From NCBI RefSeq assembly GCF_020731145.1, contig NZ_JAJFZN010000002.1:310001-374000 (forward strand): 64,000 nt of DNA, read 5' to 3'. The notes below the pieces were generated by a model. That model was not told the DNA's origin. It searched no databases and worked only from the letters and a program-made list of their open reading frames with translations. Source of the DNA: Sneathiella sp. HT1-7. GTDB lineage: Bacteria; Pseudomonadota; Alphaproteobacteria; Sneathiellales; Sneathiellaceae. A program made the position numbers and the translations under genes. This document shows, piece after piece, positions 17,861 to 26,650 of the stretch. Every line of letters starts with the position of its first letter. Positions within the stretch are counted from its first letter, which is position 1.

Positions 17861-19207
17861 ATGAAGCTTAGAAACCGTGCGGGGAAGACAATGAATGTAC
17901 TTTCCGCCAGTGTTCTAACGGCGGTCTTCGGAAGTTATATAGCGGTGGGGGCCGCGCAATCCGAAACATTGGTGGATGCAGTCCAGCAAACGGTTTCGAC
18001 CTATCCGGAAATCGCCGAGGCTTCGGCAAATCGCCGCGCGATTGATCAGGAATTAAGACAGGCGGAAGGACTTTATCTTCCGTCGCTCGATCTTGAAGCG
18101 GGCATTGGTTATGAGTGGACTGATACAGTTACCATTGATAACGAAGATTTGCGCCGCACGGAATCGAGCCTTCTGCTCGTGCAGACCCTTTACGATGGTG
18201 GGTTTCGTAGCGCAGAAGTAGACCGGCAGGGAAATCGTGTCGATAGTGCTGCGTATCGGGTCCGGGAACGGGCCGAAGCCATCGCTCTTGACGCGGTGCG
18301 GTCCTATCTTGATACGCTTCGCAGTCAACAAATTGTTGAACTGGCGAAGGAAAATGTCGAAAAACATCGCCGGACACTGAATGAAATCCAGGACAGGGTG
18401 AGAGCCGGACAAAGCGGTATTGGTGATGACCAGCAGGCGCTGGCGCGTCTTGCTGCAGCTGAAGACACTCTCGTTGAAACTTTGCGCGCGCAGGACGATG
18501 CGGAAATTACCTATCGGAGAGTTGTGGGTGTACAGCCGGTAAATCTCGAACTTCCTGACTTCAGCGACAGCGTTCTTCCCGACAATATTGATGATATCGT
18601 GGCGATTGCGCTGGAAGGTAATCCGGACATTATGTTCGCTTCTTCAGATATCAAAACGTCTGATGCGGAAATTCGGGCGACTCAGGCAAGCTACTATCCG
18701 ACAGTTAATCTGGAGGTAGGAGGCTCTGCGGATAATAATCTCGATGGGGTTGAAGGCCATAACGACGATTTATTGGCGATGCTTCGGTTGCGCTACAACC
18801 TCTATAGAGGGGGGATCGACGAAGGCCGTGAGAAGGAAGCGTTAGCACGCAAAGCAGAGACGGAGCAGCGCAAACGCCGTTATGAACGCCTCGTAGAAGA
18901 GGAAGTTCGACGCAGCTGGAGTTCACTCGCCCGTTCGGAAGCGCGTTCGGAAGTTCTCGCAGCGGCTGTTGTTGCCAATACTGAGGTTGCCTCGACTTAC
19001 AAACAGGAATTTGAAATCGGGCAGCGTGATCTGCTGGATCTGCTGGATGCGGATAATGAACTGTTTAACTCCCGGACGTCGCTGGTGACGGTGGAGTATT
19101 CGGTTAGGTTTGCAAAATATCGGTTGCTTGCCACTATGGGCCGGTTGAACTCGACACTCGGTGTGACCCTGCCCGCGGAAGCAACGCCGATGGAGAAAAA
19201 AGGCTAA
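17861..19207 (+). CDS. TolC-family outer membrane channel of type I secretion
   Basis: An outer-membrane efflux protein of 448 aa with a signal peptide (~1-32, cleavage after GAAQS or nearby). Two OEP repeats (~35-215 and ~235-435) form the alpha-helical barrel. Typical TolC/LapE (AggA) features are the N-terminal LVDAVQQTVSTYPEI, TLYDGGFRSAEVDRQGNRVDSAAYRV, LRYNLYRGGIDEGREKEA and EFEIGQRDLLDLLDADNELF. It has a strong ribosome binding site (GGGAGAGGGGT directly before the ATG). It diverges from the ABC-HlyD operon and very likely completes that secretion system. An intrinsic terminator follows its stop. Confidence 0.95.
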   Translation: MKLRNRAGKTMNVLSASVLTAVFGSYIAVGAAQSETLVDAVQQTVSTYPEIAEASANRRAIDQELRQAEGLYLPSLDLEAGIGYEWTDTVTIDNEDLRRTESSLLLVQTLYDGGFRSAEVDRQGNRVDSAAYRVRERAEAIALDAVRSYLDTLRSQQIVELAKENVEKHRRTLNEIQDRVRAGQSGIGDDQQALARLAAAEDTLVETLRAQDDAEITYRRVVGVQPVNLELPDFSDSVLPDNIDDIVAIALEGNPDIMFASSDIKTSDAEIRATQASYYPTVNLEVGGSADNNLDGVEGHNDDLLAMLRLRYNLYRGGIDEGREKEALARKAETEQRKRRYERLVEEEVRRSWSSLARSEARSEVLAAAVVANTEVASTYKQEFEIGQRDLLDLLDADNELFNSRTSLVTVEYSVRFAKYRLLATMGRLNSTLGVTLPAEATPMEKKG

Positions 19208-19230
19208 CAATATCGAAAGTCTATAACAAG

Positions 19231-19263
19231 AGCCGCGCTTAGACGTAATGTGCGGCTTTTTTT
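19231..19263 (+). terminator. Intrinsic terminator after the TolC gene
   Basis: AGCCGC (19231-19236) pairs with GCGGCT (19252-19257), followed by a run of T residues to 19263. It lies 24 bases after the TolC stop codon and ahead of the convergent LapG-like gene. Confidence 0.85.
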
Positions 19264-19275
19264 ATGTCTGCGGCG

Positions 19276-19938
19276 CTAGGGCTTGTGACGCCACCATCCA
19301 ATCTCATTGACAGAATATATCGGTCGGTAATGTCGGATGCGAGTGGCATCAACGACTTGTCCGATTTGATTGTCGAGCACTAGATTTTTGCCTTTATAAT
19401 TCACAACCAGAATTGCATGGGCGATGCCGAGATTAACATCCTGCAGAACGACAATTTTCATGTCCTTCGCTGACCACCCGAGGGCGCGCAGCGTAAAATA
19501 CTTGACGATCGCGTAGTCTTCGCAATCACCGAACCGGGCAAAGAATTCTTTAGGAATTTCCCAATAATCACGCACTCCCCAATTGATGGGATCAAGAATA
19601 TAGCGAAAAAGATTCATGTGCCGATTGATTTTTTCAAGCTGCTTTTCTTTCGGCAGTGACCGCCATTCCTCTATCAGGGCGCGCCATTTCTGATGGGCGC
19701 AGCGATTATATTTTCCTGAAACGCAATCGCCAGGCCTATCCTTGTAGGTTGCGAGCACCTTTCGCCATTTTGGAAAGGGTTTGAGGCCGGAATAGGGGGT
19801 TGCCTTATAACCGAACAGGTCACCTGCCTTTGCGTCAGCGAGAGATGGTGCTGCAATAACGCAGCAGGCAAGAATAAGTGCTGCGCATATCGTGGCAAAT
19901 CCGGGTCTTGTTCCTGTCACCGCGTTGGTTCCTGCCAT
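19276..19938 (-). CDS. LapG-like periplasmic cysteine protease (transglutaminase-like, C93), triad intact
   Basis: A 220-aa member of the bacterial transglutaminase-like cysteine peptidase family. It has a signal peptide (hydrophobic ~14-34, cleavage after LADA) and acts in the periplasm. The triad is complete: Cys139 in RFGDCEDYAIVKY (codon 19522-19524), His in GIAHAIL and Asp in LVLDNQ. LapG homologues cut the retention module of type I secreted adhesins and release them from the cell when c-di-GMP is low. A further Cys pair (GDCVSGKYNRC, ~70-80) may form a disulfide. The gene diverges from a membrane HD-GYP-like gene and converges on the TolC gene, which places it within the secretion locus. 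It is probably the active protease of the pair. Confidence 0.93.
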   Translation of the reverse strand: MAGTNAVTGTRPGFATICAALILACCVIAAPSLADAKAGDLFGYKATPYSGLKPFPKWRKVLATYKDRPGDCVSGKYNRCAHQKWRALIEEWRSLPKEKQLEKINRHMNLFRYILDPINWGVRDYWEIPKEFFARFGDCEDYAIVKYFTLRALGWSAKDMKIVVLQDVNLGIAHAILVVNYKGKNLVLDNQIGQVVDATRIRHYRPIYSVNEIGWWRHKP

Positions 19939-20121
19939 CTGGTTAAAAAAGCCTCCTGTTCAGGCGCATTATGGGCAACAAATCATTAACAAAGACTGAG
20001 CAGGACATCTAATGTCATTGCGTCGTTAAGTAATTTTTGGGTAATTTAGATCGGTGATTTACCTATCTTAAAGAGTTTCAAGGCATTCTGCCGTACAGTG
20101 AAATATATAACCGGGGCATTT

Positions 20122-22257
20122 ATGTCGGATAATCAATTAGATGGTACGGAAAAGAAAAGCACCTACAAAGCGCTCTCCTTAGGCGTTTTGCTGCTTATGG
20201 CTGTCGTCGTTGCCGGCATTTGGGGCACTTTCAAATTTGTCGAGGAACAGCGTTCGCGCGACCTCCGAAACTGGGAGGTTCGCCTTGGTATTGTCGCGGA
20301 TAGCCGCGCGGCAAGCGTCGATGACTGGCTGCGCAAGCAGGAACAGGCTATTGGCACTCTCGCGAATAATGCGTCTTTACAGGTGTATCTAACCCAGTTG
20401 GTTATTGAGACGGCAGAGAATGGCAACTCTATCGCTGAAGTGCCGGAGGCGGGTTATCTCATTAATCTACTGAATAATCAGGCTGTTATCAGCGGATTTT
20501 GGGAGCCGGAGGAGCCGCAAATCCGTGCAAATGTGGCGCGGCCCGGTCGGGCAGGCATCGGGCTTACGGACGCAACAGGAAAGCTTCTGGTCTCCAGCGG
20601 AAATATGCCCCCAATGAACCCGACAATACGGGCCGCCATGGCGAAAGCCGGGGATGGTGAGCCTGCTCTGATCGATCTTTATGAGGGGATTAATGGCGAT
20701 CCGACCATGGGCTTTGTCTGGCCGATTTATGCGGTGCAGGATGAAGGGAGCCCAAAGGATATTATTGGATATGTTGTTGGTCTTCGGACGGTGGAAACCT
20801 CACTATTTCCGCTATTGTTCCAACCGGGTGATACATTGCAGACGGCAGAAAATTATCTTGTCCGCAAGGATGGGAAGCTCGTGCAATATATCTCTCCGCT
20901 GGCGGATGGCACGCTCGCTCTTGCCCGCAAGCTAAGCGCACAGAATGATCTGGCTGCGGCATTCGTAATCGAAAATCCGGGAAGTTTTGAACTTGCCTCC
21001 AATTATCTCGGGAGCAAGGTTCTCGTAACGGGGCGTGCGTTGACGGCTGCGCCTTGGTTCCTTGTTCGAACAGTCTCGGAACAGGAAGCGTTGGCCGAAA
21101 CCGATCAGCGCCTTTCAACGATGCTCGGCATCTTTATATTGCTGATTTTTGCAGTCGCAGGAACGGTGGTTGCCGTCTGGCGGCATGGCACCTCCCTTCG
21201 CGCGGCGGAGCTAGCGGTGCGCTATAAGGGCATGGCGGAGCAGTTGAGAGAGCGGAGCGAATTTCTGAAAATTGTGACCGATCAGCAGCCAACGTCTATT
21301 GCTGTTTTCGATGCAGAGGATAAATACACATTTGCGAATAGTGTCGCCGCCGAAGACGTGGAGATATCGCAAGATGAAATGATTGGCAAGAAAGCCGCGA
21401 GTGTTCTTGGGCCTGAGCAGGCACGGGAAATCATCGAGATGACAAATCTCGTGCGTCAGGACTATGAACCTCGTTCGTTGATTAGCCGTATAAAGGCGTC
21501 GGAGGAAAGTGCAGCGGATCGGGTGATCAAGTCAGATTTTGTGCCCCTGCGATCAGCGCGGGTGAACAGCAAGGAAGTTCTCACTGTATTTCAGGATATT
21601 TCTGATGTTGTAGTTGCACAGGAGCGTCGCGAGTCCGTATTGCGTACACTTGTTTCAACATTGGTGGCTTTTGTGGATCGCCGCGACCCTTATTCCGCAG
21701 ATCAATCCCGTCGGGTCGCGAAGGTTGCGGTGGCAATTGCTGAAGAAATGGGCGCGCCAGATGAACTGGTGCGGACAGTTGATATCGCGGGTAACCTGAT
21801 GAATATCGGCAAGATTCTCGTTTCGCCAGAAATTCTGACTAAGACGAAGAACCTGACTAAGAAGGAAATGGAAATCATTCGGAACAGTCTGGTCGCCAGT
21901 GCGGATCTCCTGGATGAAGTTGACTTTGATTTGCCGGTTGCCGCCACATTGCGCCAATTGCAGGAAAATTTTGACGGCAGTGGCCAACCAAACGGCCTGG
22001 TCGGCATGGAGATCAGTGAACCAGCTCGGATTATTGCCGTCGCCAATGCCTTTGTCGGCATGGTCAGCCCGCGCGCTTACCGGAGCGCACTAAGCTTCAG
22101 CGCGGCAGTGAAGAATCTTTTAGAAGATGCCGATACGCGGTATGACCGACGTATGGTCAGCGCTCTGATCAATTATCTCGAGAACCGGGGAGGCCGCGAG
22201 AGCTGGAAATACTTCTCTGAGAATGTAGAGAAAGACTCTACTGAGGGCGGAGGGTAA
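20122..22257 (+). CDS. Second membrane sensor with Cache-like domain, PAS and degenerate HD-GYP domain
   Basis: A 711-aa inner-membrane protein with the same architecture as the 10594-12660 product: TM1 (~18-38), a periplasmic Cache-like region (~40-330), TM2 (~335-358), PAS (~385-500) and an HD-GYP-like domain (~505-690). The catalytic residues are even more eroded: the first His is Gln (SADQSRRVA), HDxGK reads MNIGK (21793-21816) and HHExxDGxGYP reads LQENFDGSGQP (from about 21955). Hydrolysis of c-di-GMP is not expected; a receptor role is inferred. The ATG at 20122 has CCGGGG upstream and is preferred to a GTG at 20098. It diverges from the intact LapG-like gene, 180 bases apart, so the two likely share a control region. 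Confidence 0.88.
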   Translation: MSDNQLDGTEKKSTYKALSLGVLLLMAVVVAGIWGTFKFVEEQRSRDLRNWEVRLGIVADSRAASVDDWLRKQEQAIGTLANNASLQVYLTQLVIETAENGNSIAEVPEAGYLINLLNNQAVISGFWEPEEPQIRANVARPGRAGIGLTDATGKLLVSSGNMPPMNPTIRAAMAKAGDGEPALIDLYEGINGDPTMGFVWPIYAVQDEGSPKDIIGYVVGLRTVETSLFPLLFQPGDTLQTAENYLVRKDGKLVQYISPLADGTLALARKLSAQNDLAAAFVIENPGSFELASNYLGSKVLVTGRALTAAPWFLVRTVSEQEALAETDQRLSTMLGIFILLIFAVAGTVVAVWRHGTSLRAAELAVRYKGMAEQLRERSEFLKIVTDQQPTSIAVFDAEDKYTFANSVAAEDVEISQDEMIGKKAASVLGPEQAREIIEMTNLVRQDYEPRSLISRIKASEESAADRVIKSDFVPLRSARVNSKEVLTVFQDISDVVVAQERRESVLRTLVSTLVAFVDRRDPYSADQSRRVAKVAVAIAEEMGAPDELVRTVDIAGNLMNIGKILVSPEILTKTKNLTKKEMEIIRNSLVASADLLDEVDFDLPVAATLRQLQENFDGSGQPNGLVGMEISEPARIIAVANAFVGMVSPRAYRSALSFSAAVKNLLEDADTRYDRRMVSALINYLENRGGRESWKYFSENVEKDSTEGGG

Positions 22258-22271
22258 TTCCTCTAATTCCT

Positions 22272-23345
22272 TTAAAGGAGACCTGTGGCCTGTAGGGCCG
22301 CCGGGCCAGTCAGGATGAGCTTGACCACTTCGCTTTGTCGGCTGGTGTCGGTTTTGCGGAAGACTTGTCTCAGTTGAGAGCGAACTGTGTGCATGCTGAC
22401 CCCCCATTGCTCTGCGAGGTCATCAAGCTTATGACCATTGGTCAGGCCAAGCGCCAAGCGCCCTTCCGCTGGTGTCAGGCCATATAGCTTACAAATTGAT
22501 TCTACAGAAAGCTCAACTGGTTCAGCCGGGTCAGAGACAAATAGAACGGCACCCTTTCCGGCGGCCCCGGTTCCGATAGGGGCGACCATGACATTCAACG
22601 GATAGTCACTTTCCATCCGGGTCAGGGAAATGGCGAAATCGCCTTCTGATTTGCTGTCGCCGCCGGGGGAGAGTGTGTCGGACAACAGCTTGGCGAGTGC
22701 CCGGCTTTCACCTGGCAGTGTTGCACGGCATATCCGGTCAGTACCAACAACCAGACCGTCACCCTTTTCCAGATAGCGTTTTGCCTTTCCATTGAAGAAA
22801 AGGATTTTCGTATCAGCTGTTACCAGGATAACCCCGATTGGAAGCCTGTTCAGTACGGCCGTCGCAGAATCAAGAAGTGGTGCCGATTCTGCGCTTTGCC
22901 GATGACCCTGATGGCGCTGAATGGCGTTGAGCAAGCAGCGCGACATGCCATCTGTCGAGAGTTGACTTTTGATGAGGTAGTCCTGCGCGCCCAACCGAAT
23001 AGCCTCACGGCCGATATTTTCGTTATCATCCGTGAGCACAACAATCGGTGTGTGGGGAGTTTTTTCTCCAAGGAGCGATACCGCTTTGATCCTGTCTTCC
23101 TGAGTTTCTGTCAGATCAAGAATAATGACTTCGCCCTGCTGACCGTGACCGGCTTTCACATAACTGTCGACAGAAGCAATATGTTCGAACGAAAACTTTG
23201 CCGTCGACGCATTGGACAGCAACCAACCTAATTGTTGGGCATCCTCTTCCTTTTGTCCAATAAAGTGAACTGTTGCAGTAGAGTTTTTGTCCATTGAATA
23301 TGGTTTTCCGACTTGTTTATTCGGTTTCCTTGACATGACCGCCAA
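22272..23345 (-). CDS. Response regulator with REC, PAS-like middle and LuxR-type HTH
   Basis: A 357-aa regulator. The REC domain (~25-140) keeps the phospho-acceptor Asp (VIILDLTE), the Thr (VVLTDD) and the Lys (YLIKSQ). The middle (~155-285) resembles a PAS fold (LPIGVILVTADTKILFFN). A LuxR/GerE HTH lies at ~290-345 (LTPAEGRLALGL, SMHTVRSQLRQVFRKT). It should bind DNA when phosphorylated by an unlinked histidine kinase. It could also start at the ATG at 23294 (MDKNSTATV). It converges on the second HD-GYP-like gene with only 14 bases between, so it may regulate the secretion locus; that is inference from position. Confidence 0.9.
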   Translation of the reverse strand: MAVMSRKPNKQVGKPYSMDKNSTATVHFIGQKEEDAQQLGWLLSNASTAKFSFEHIASVDSYVKAGHGQQGEVIILDLTETQEDRIKAVSLLGEKTPHTPIVVLTDDNENIGREAIRLGAQDYLIKSQLSTDGMSRCLLNAIQRHQGHRQSAESAPLLDSATAVLNRLPIGVILVTADTKILFFNGKAKRYLEKGDGLVVGTDRICRATLPGESRALAKLLSDTLSPGGDSKSEGDFAISLTRMESDYPLNVMVAPIGTGAAGKGAVLFVSDPAEPVELSVESICKLYGLTPAEGRLALGLTNGHKLDDLAEQWGVSMHTVRSQLRQVFRKTDTSRQSEVVKLILTGPAALQATGLL

Positions 23346-23469
23346 AATTACGACATTTAGGATCGCTAAAATTACCTAAAATTTTGATAACCTGCCAAAA
23401 ATGATGCAATTGAATTTTTTGACATTTCCTGTGTATCTGACAGCAATTTAATCCCATGAGCTAATTCAA

Positions 23470-24024
23470 ATGCCAAGATATATTGCTTTTTATAAACCCT
23501 ATGGCGTACTCAGTCAGTTCACCGGAGAAAAAGGCCAGAGAACTCTTGCCGATTTTGCGCTGCCGGAGAAAGTATATGCGGCGGGGCGTCTCGATAAGGA
23601 TAGCGAAGGACTTCTTCTTCTAAGCGATGACGGGCCCTTTATCAAGAAACTGCTGAATCCGGATAATGCTCATGAACGAGTGTACTGGGTGGAGATAGAG
23701 GGAGAGCCAAATAAAGCAGCTCTTGAAGAGTTGTCTGGCGGCGTGGTTTTCAAGGGATATAAATCGAAACCTTGCCGAGTTTCTCGACTTGATCCTCAAC
23801 CCGACATCGCACCGCGCGATCCGCCGGTGCGCTTTCGAAAGTCTATTCCGACATGCTGGATTGAAATAGCGCTGACGGAAGGCAAAAACCGTCAGGTTCG
23901 GCGGATGACGGCATCTGTTGGTCACCCGACTTTACGTCTTATCCGTAAAAAGATCGGCAAGCTTACACTCACCGATCTTGTACCTGGGATATGGCAGGAC
24001 GTAAAAAAAATGGATATTTTCTGA
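23470..24024 (+). CDS. rluE: Pseudouridine synthase, RluE-like
   Basis: A 184-aa RsuA/RluB/E/F-family pseudouridine synthase. The catalytic Asp lies in AGRLDKDSEGLLLLSDDG (~38-55), and the family motifs MPRYIAFYKPYGVLSQF at the start and TEGKNRQVRRMTASVGHPTLRLIR near the C-terminus are clear. There is no N-terminal S4 domain, and length and layout match RluE, which modifies U2457 of E. coli 23S rRNA. Specificity within the family is inferred. It stands alone between divergent or convergent neighbours; the upstream 120 bases should hold its promoter. Confidence 0.9.
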   Translation: MPRYIAFYKPYGVLSQFTGEKGQRTLADFALPEKVYAAGRLDKDSEGLLLLSDDGPFIKKLLNPDNAHERVYWVEIEGEPNKAALEELSGGVVFKGYKSKPCRVSRLDPQPDIAPRDPPVRFRKSIPTCWIEIALTEGKNRQVRRMTASVGHPTLRLIRKKIGKLTLTDLVPGIWQDVKKMDIF

Positions 24025-24051
24025 TCTTGCTTTAGTCCGAATTTCGCGTGC

Positions 24052-24876
24052 TTAGTGCGCGAACAGGACCGGTGCCGTCATATGCTCAAGAATATTCTTT
24101 GTGGCACCCCCCAGAATCATTTCCCGCAGGCGGCTATGGCCATATGCCCCGAGAACCAGCATGTTCCCGCTATAATCGACGAGTGCGTCGAGAATGGCGT
24201 CACCAACACTGATGCCGGGCCAGTGGCCGGACTTGAAATTAGCTGTAATGCCATGACGTTTGAGGTGCGCAAGTATATGCTCCGTCTCATATGTCTCGTC
24301 CTCTGTCGCATTGACCCGGAGGAGGGTGACTTTTTCCGCTTTTTTGAGAAAGGGTAATGACTCATGTAAAGCACGGGAAGATTCGCGCGTGTTATTCCAC
24401 CCAACGATCACATGGCTTCCGAAATTGCTGTAATTCCCCGCAGAAGGAATAATTAATACAGGGCGGGGCGAACTGACGACTATCTCTTCGGCGATATATC
24501 GCGTTTGCGCATTATTCTCATCGTCGGGGTCGCCCTGACCCACGATCACAAGGTCAGCGGAAAGGGCATGTTCATTAATCAGATCCGGAGCATAGCCTTC
24601 TTCTACAACTACCTCGACTGGACGACTTACTTTTGCCGCAAGGCTTTCAAACTTGGCTTTTGCTTCCGCAGCATTCTCTTCTTCAACTTTCCGGGATTGC
24701 TCAATAAATTCCGGCGGGACATAGCCCATAAAGGAAGTGGGGACAGTTACCTGCGCAATTGTATATAACCCGATTACATATGCGTCATGCTCAACCGCGA
24801 GACCAAGAGCCGTCTCAATACGGGCTTCCAGCCGTGAATCGTTACTCAAATGTAGCAATATGGTTTTTATGGACAT
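24052..24876 (-). CDS. Universal stress protein with tandem Usp domains
   Basis: A 274-aa protein with two UspA-fold halves. The N-terminal half (~1-140) begins MSIKTILLHLSND, and the C-terminal half (~155-274) has the ATP-binding signature in GAYGHSRLREMILGGATKNILEH (GxxG then a G-S/T-like motif). Tandem Usp proteins bind ATP and help cells survive stress or stasis; the exact function is not readable. It is monocistronic, with a 245-base intergenic region upstream holding its promoter and that of the divergent nitroreductase gene. Confidence 0.9.
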   Translation of the reverse strand: MSIKTILLHLSNDSRLEARIETALGLAVEHDAYVIGLYTIAQVTVPTSFMGYVPPEFIEQSRKVEEENAAEAKAKFESLAAKVSRPVEVVVEEGYAPDLINEHALSADLVIVGQGDPDDENNAQTRYIAEEIVVSSPRPVLIIPSAGNYSNFGSHVIVGWNNTRESSRALHESLPFLKKAEKVTLLRVNATEDETYETEHILAHLKRHGITANFKSGHWPGISVGDAILDALVDYSGNMLVLGAYGHSRLREMILGGATKNILEHMTAPVLFAH

Positions 24877-25121
24877 TACGCTTTCCCTTTCAACAATCCT
24901 GAACGAATTTCACTTAATTATGGATAGCTTTTAGTGAGCCGCATTGATTTGAGACAAACAACAATGCGCGCCGCCTCCCTGTACACACTGTATTCGATAG
25001 TTACCTTATGAACAGTTCAGTTAGATAACAACCTGTTATTTGTTACGGCATAGGCAGTCTGGATGTTCTCTGTTATGAATGGCAGCCGACAACATATATC
25101 CAGACAAAGGAAATTCGTTAA

Positions 25122-25679
25122 ATGGATGCTATCGAAGCACTTGTAACGCGTAAATCTTCGGCGATGCTAACGACACCTGCCCCCGGAAAAGACGATCTTA
25201 AGCTCATAATGCAGGCGGCCGTTCGGGCCCCTGATCATTGTCGCCTTCGCCCGTGGCGTTTCATCGTCTTTGAAGGGGCGGCAAGGGAAAGGCTCGGTCA
25301 TATTTTTGAAGAAGCCCTGAAGGCAAGAGATCCGGATGCGACTGAAGCCATGCTCCAAAAGGAGCGCGGCAAGCCCATGCGCGCACCAATGATAATTGCT
25401 GTTATCGCCCGGATAGAGGAGCATCCGAAGGTGCCAGAGGTGGAGCAGATCCTTTCCGCGGGAGCGGCCGCGCAGAATATTATGGTCGCGGCGCATGCAC
25501 TGGGATATGCAGGCATATGGCGAACCGGAAAAACATGTTTTGATCCACAGGTTAATGCTGCTCTCGGAGCATCGGATGCAGATCAGATTGTCGGGTTTCT
25601 CTATTTGGGAACGACCGAGAGGACACCGGTCCTGCTGGAAGAGCCGATTGATCCCTATGTGGAAATCTGGGAAGGCTAA
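25122..25679 (+). CDS. Nitroreductase family protein, YdjA-like
   Basis: An FMN-dependent oxidoreductase of 185 aa, the short YdjA type of the nitroreductase family. Motifs: LVTRKSSAMLTTPAPG at the start, AAVRAPDHCRLRPWRFIVFEG (phosphate and FMN contacts) at ~32-52, AAAQNIMVAAHALGYAGIWRTG at ~115-136 and the C-terminal GFLYLGT. It reduces nitro compounds or quinones using NAD(P)H; the physiological substrate is unknown. A GGAAA element lies upstream of the ATG. The GST-like gene follows 54 bases later on the same strand. Confidence 0.92.
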   Translation: MDAIEALVTRKSSAMLTTPAPGKDDLKLIMQAAVRAPDHCRLRPWRFIVFEGAARERLGHIFEEALKARDPDATEAMLQKERGKPMRAPMIIAVIARIEEHPKVPEVEQILSAGAAAQNIMVAAHALGYAGIWRTGKTCFDPQVNAALGASDADQIVGFLYLGTTERTPVLLEEPIDPYVEIWEG

Positions 25680-25733
25680 GCTTGACAGAAAACCGGGGCG
25701 TTAATGACAGTATAATAATGGAAGGGAAGTAAT

Positions 25734-26642
25734 ATGTCGGATCTTGTGTTTCATCACTATGATGCATCACCTTATGCTGAGAAAGTCAGAATGATATTTG
25801 GCTTTAAGGGGGTGAATTGGCAGTCTGTTCAAATACCCCGCATGATGCCCAAGCCGGAACTGACGCCACTTACCGGCGGGTATCGGAAAACGCCGGTTAT
25901 GCAGTCAGGCGCCCATATTTATTGCGATACGCAAATCATTATTCGTGAACTCGAAGCGCGGTATCCGACTCCCACATTATTTCCCGACAACAGTCAGTTT
26001 GTGGGCTGGGGCACGAGTTTCTGGACCGACAAGCTGCTTTTCAGCACGGCGGCGGCAATTGTTTTCGGAACTTTTGGCGACCAGATGCCTCCGGAATTTG
26101 TTAAAGACCGGGCGGAATATTCTGGTGGAAACTTGAATGTTGAGAAAATGAAAGCCGCACTTCCTTTCTCACTTCAGCAGTTTGCCGCCATGATGGACTG
26201 GGCGGAACAAGGCCTTGCAGATGGTCGGGACTATTTTCTGGGGCCGGAGGCAAGCCTCGTTGATTTCAATCTTTATTATACAGTACGATTTGCGGGGCGT
26301 GCACCAGCGGTGAAGGAAATTCTTGCGGAATTTCCGAAACTATCGGCCTGGATAAAGAGAATTACCGCCTTTGGTGAAGGTACTTCCACTGAGATCAGCG
26401 CAGCCGATGCCCTCGAAATCGCGAAAAATGATGATGTCTCTGATTACAGCGGCACTATTGGTGCGAACGAGGAGAAAACGGCTGGGGATCAGGTGACCGT
26501 GATGCCAAACGATACCGGTCGCGTTCCCGTATCTGGTGAACTTGTTACCCTCGATCGGCGGGAGATCGCGATCCGTCATAATAATGACACTGTGGGAGAG
26601 GTAATTATCCATTTTCCGCGCGCCGGATTTATCGTGCGTTAA
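25734..26642 (+). CDS. Glutathione S-transferase family protein with C-terminal extension
   Basis: A 302-aa protein with an N-terminal thioredoxin-like GST domain (~1-80; DASPYAEKVRMIF, YRKTPVMQSGAHIYCDTQIIIREL) and a helical GST C-terminal domain (~100-220; GPEASLVDFNLYYTVRF). About 70 residues beyond the usual end form a separate beta-rich tail (GRVPVSGELVTLDRREIAIRHNND). GST-like proteins conjugate or bind glutathione; here the catalytic residue type and substrate are unclear. It is preceded by GGAAGTAAT close to the ATG and followed by a strong hairpin that should end transcription. Confidence 0.88.
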   Translation: MSDLVFHHYDASPYAEKVRMIFGFKGVNWQSVQIPRMMPKPELTPLTGGYRKTPVMQSGAHIYCDTQIIIRELEARYPTPTLFPDNSQFVGWGTSFWTDKLLFSTAAAIVFGTFGDQMPPEFVKDRAEYSGGNLNVEKMKAALPFSLQQFAAMMDWAEQGLADGRDYFLGPEASLVDFNLYYTVRFAGRAPAVKEILAEFPKLSAWIKRITAFGEGTSTEISAADALEIAKNDDVSDYSGTIGANEEKTAGDQVTVMPNDTGRVPVSGELVTLDRREIAIRHNNDTVGEVIIHFPRAGFIVR

Positions 26643-26650
26643 GAGCCAAG

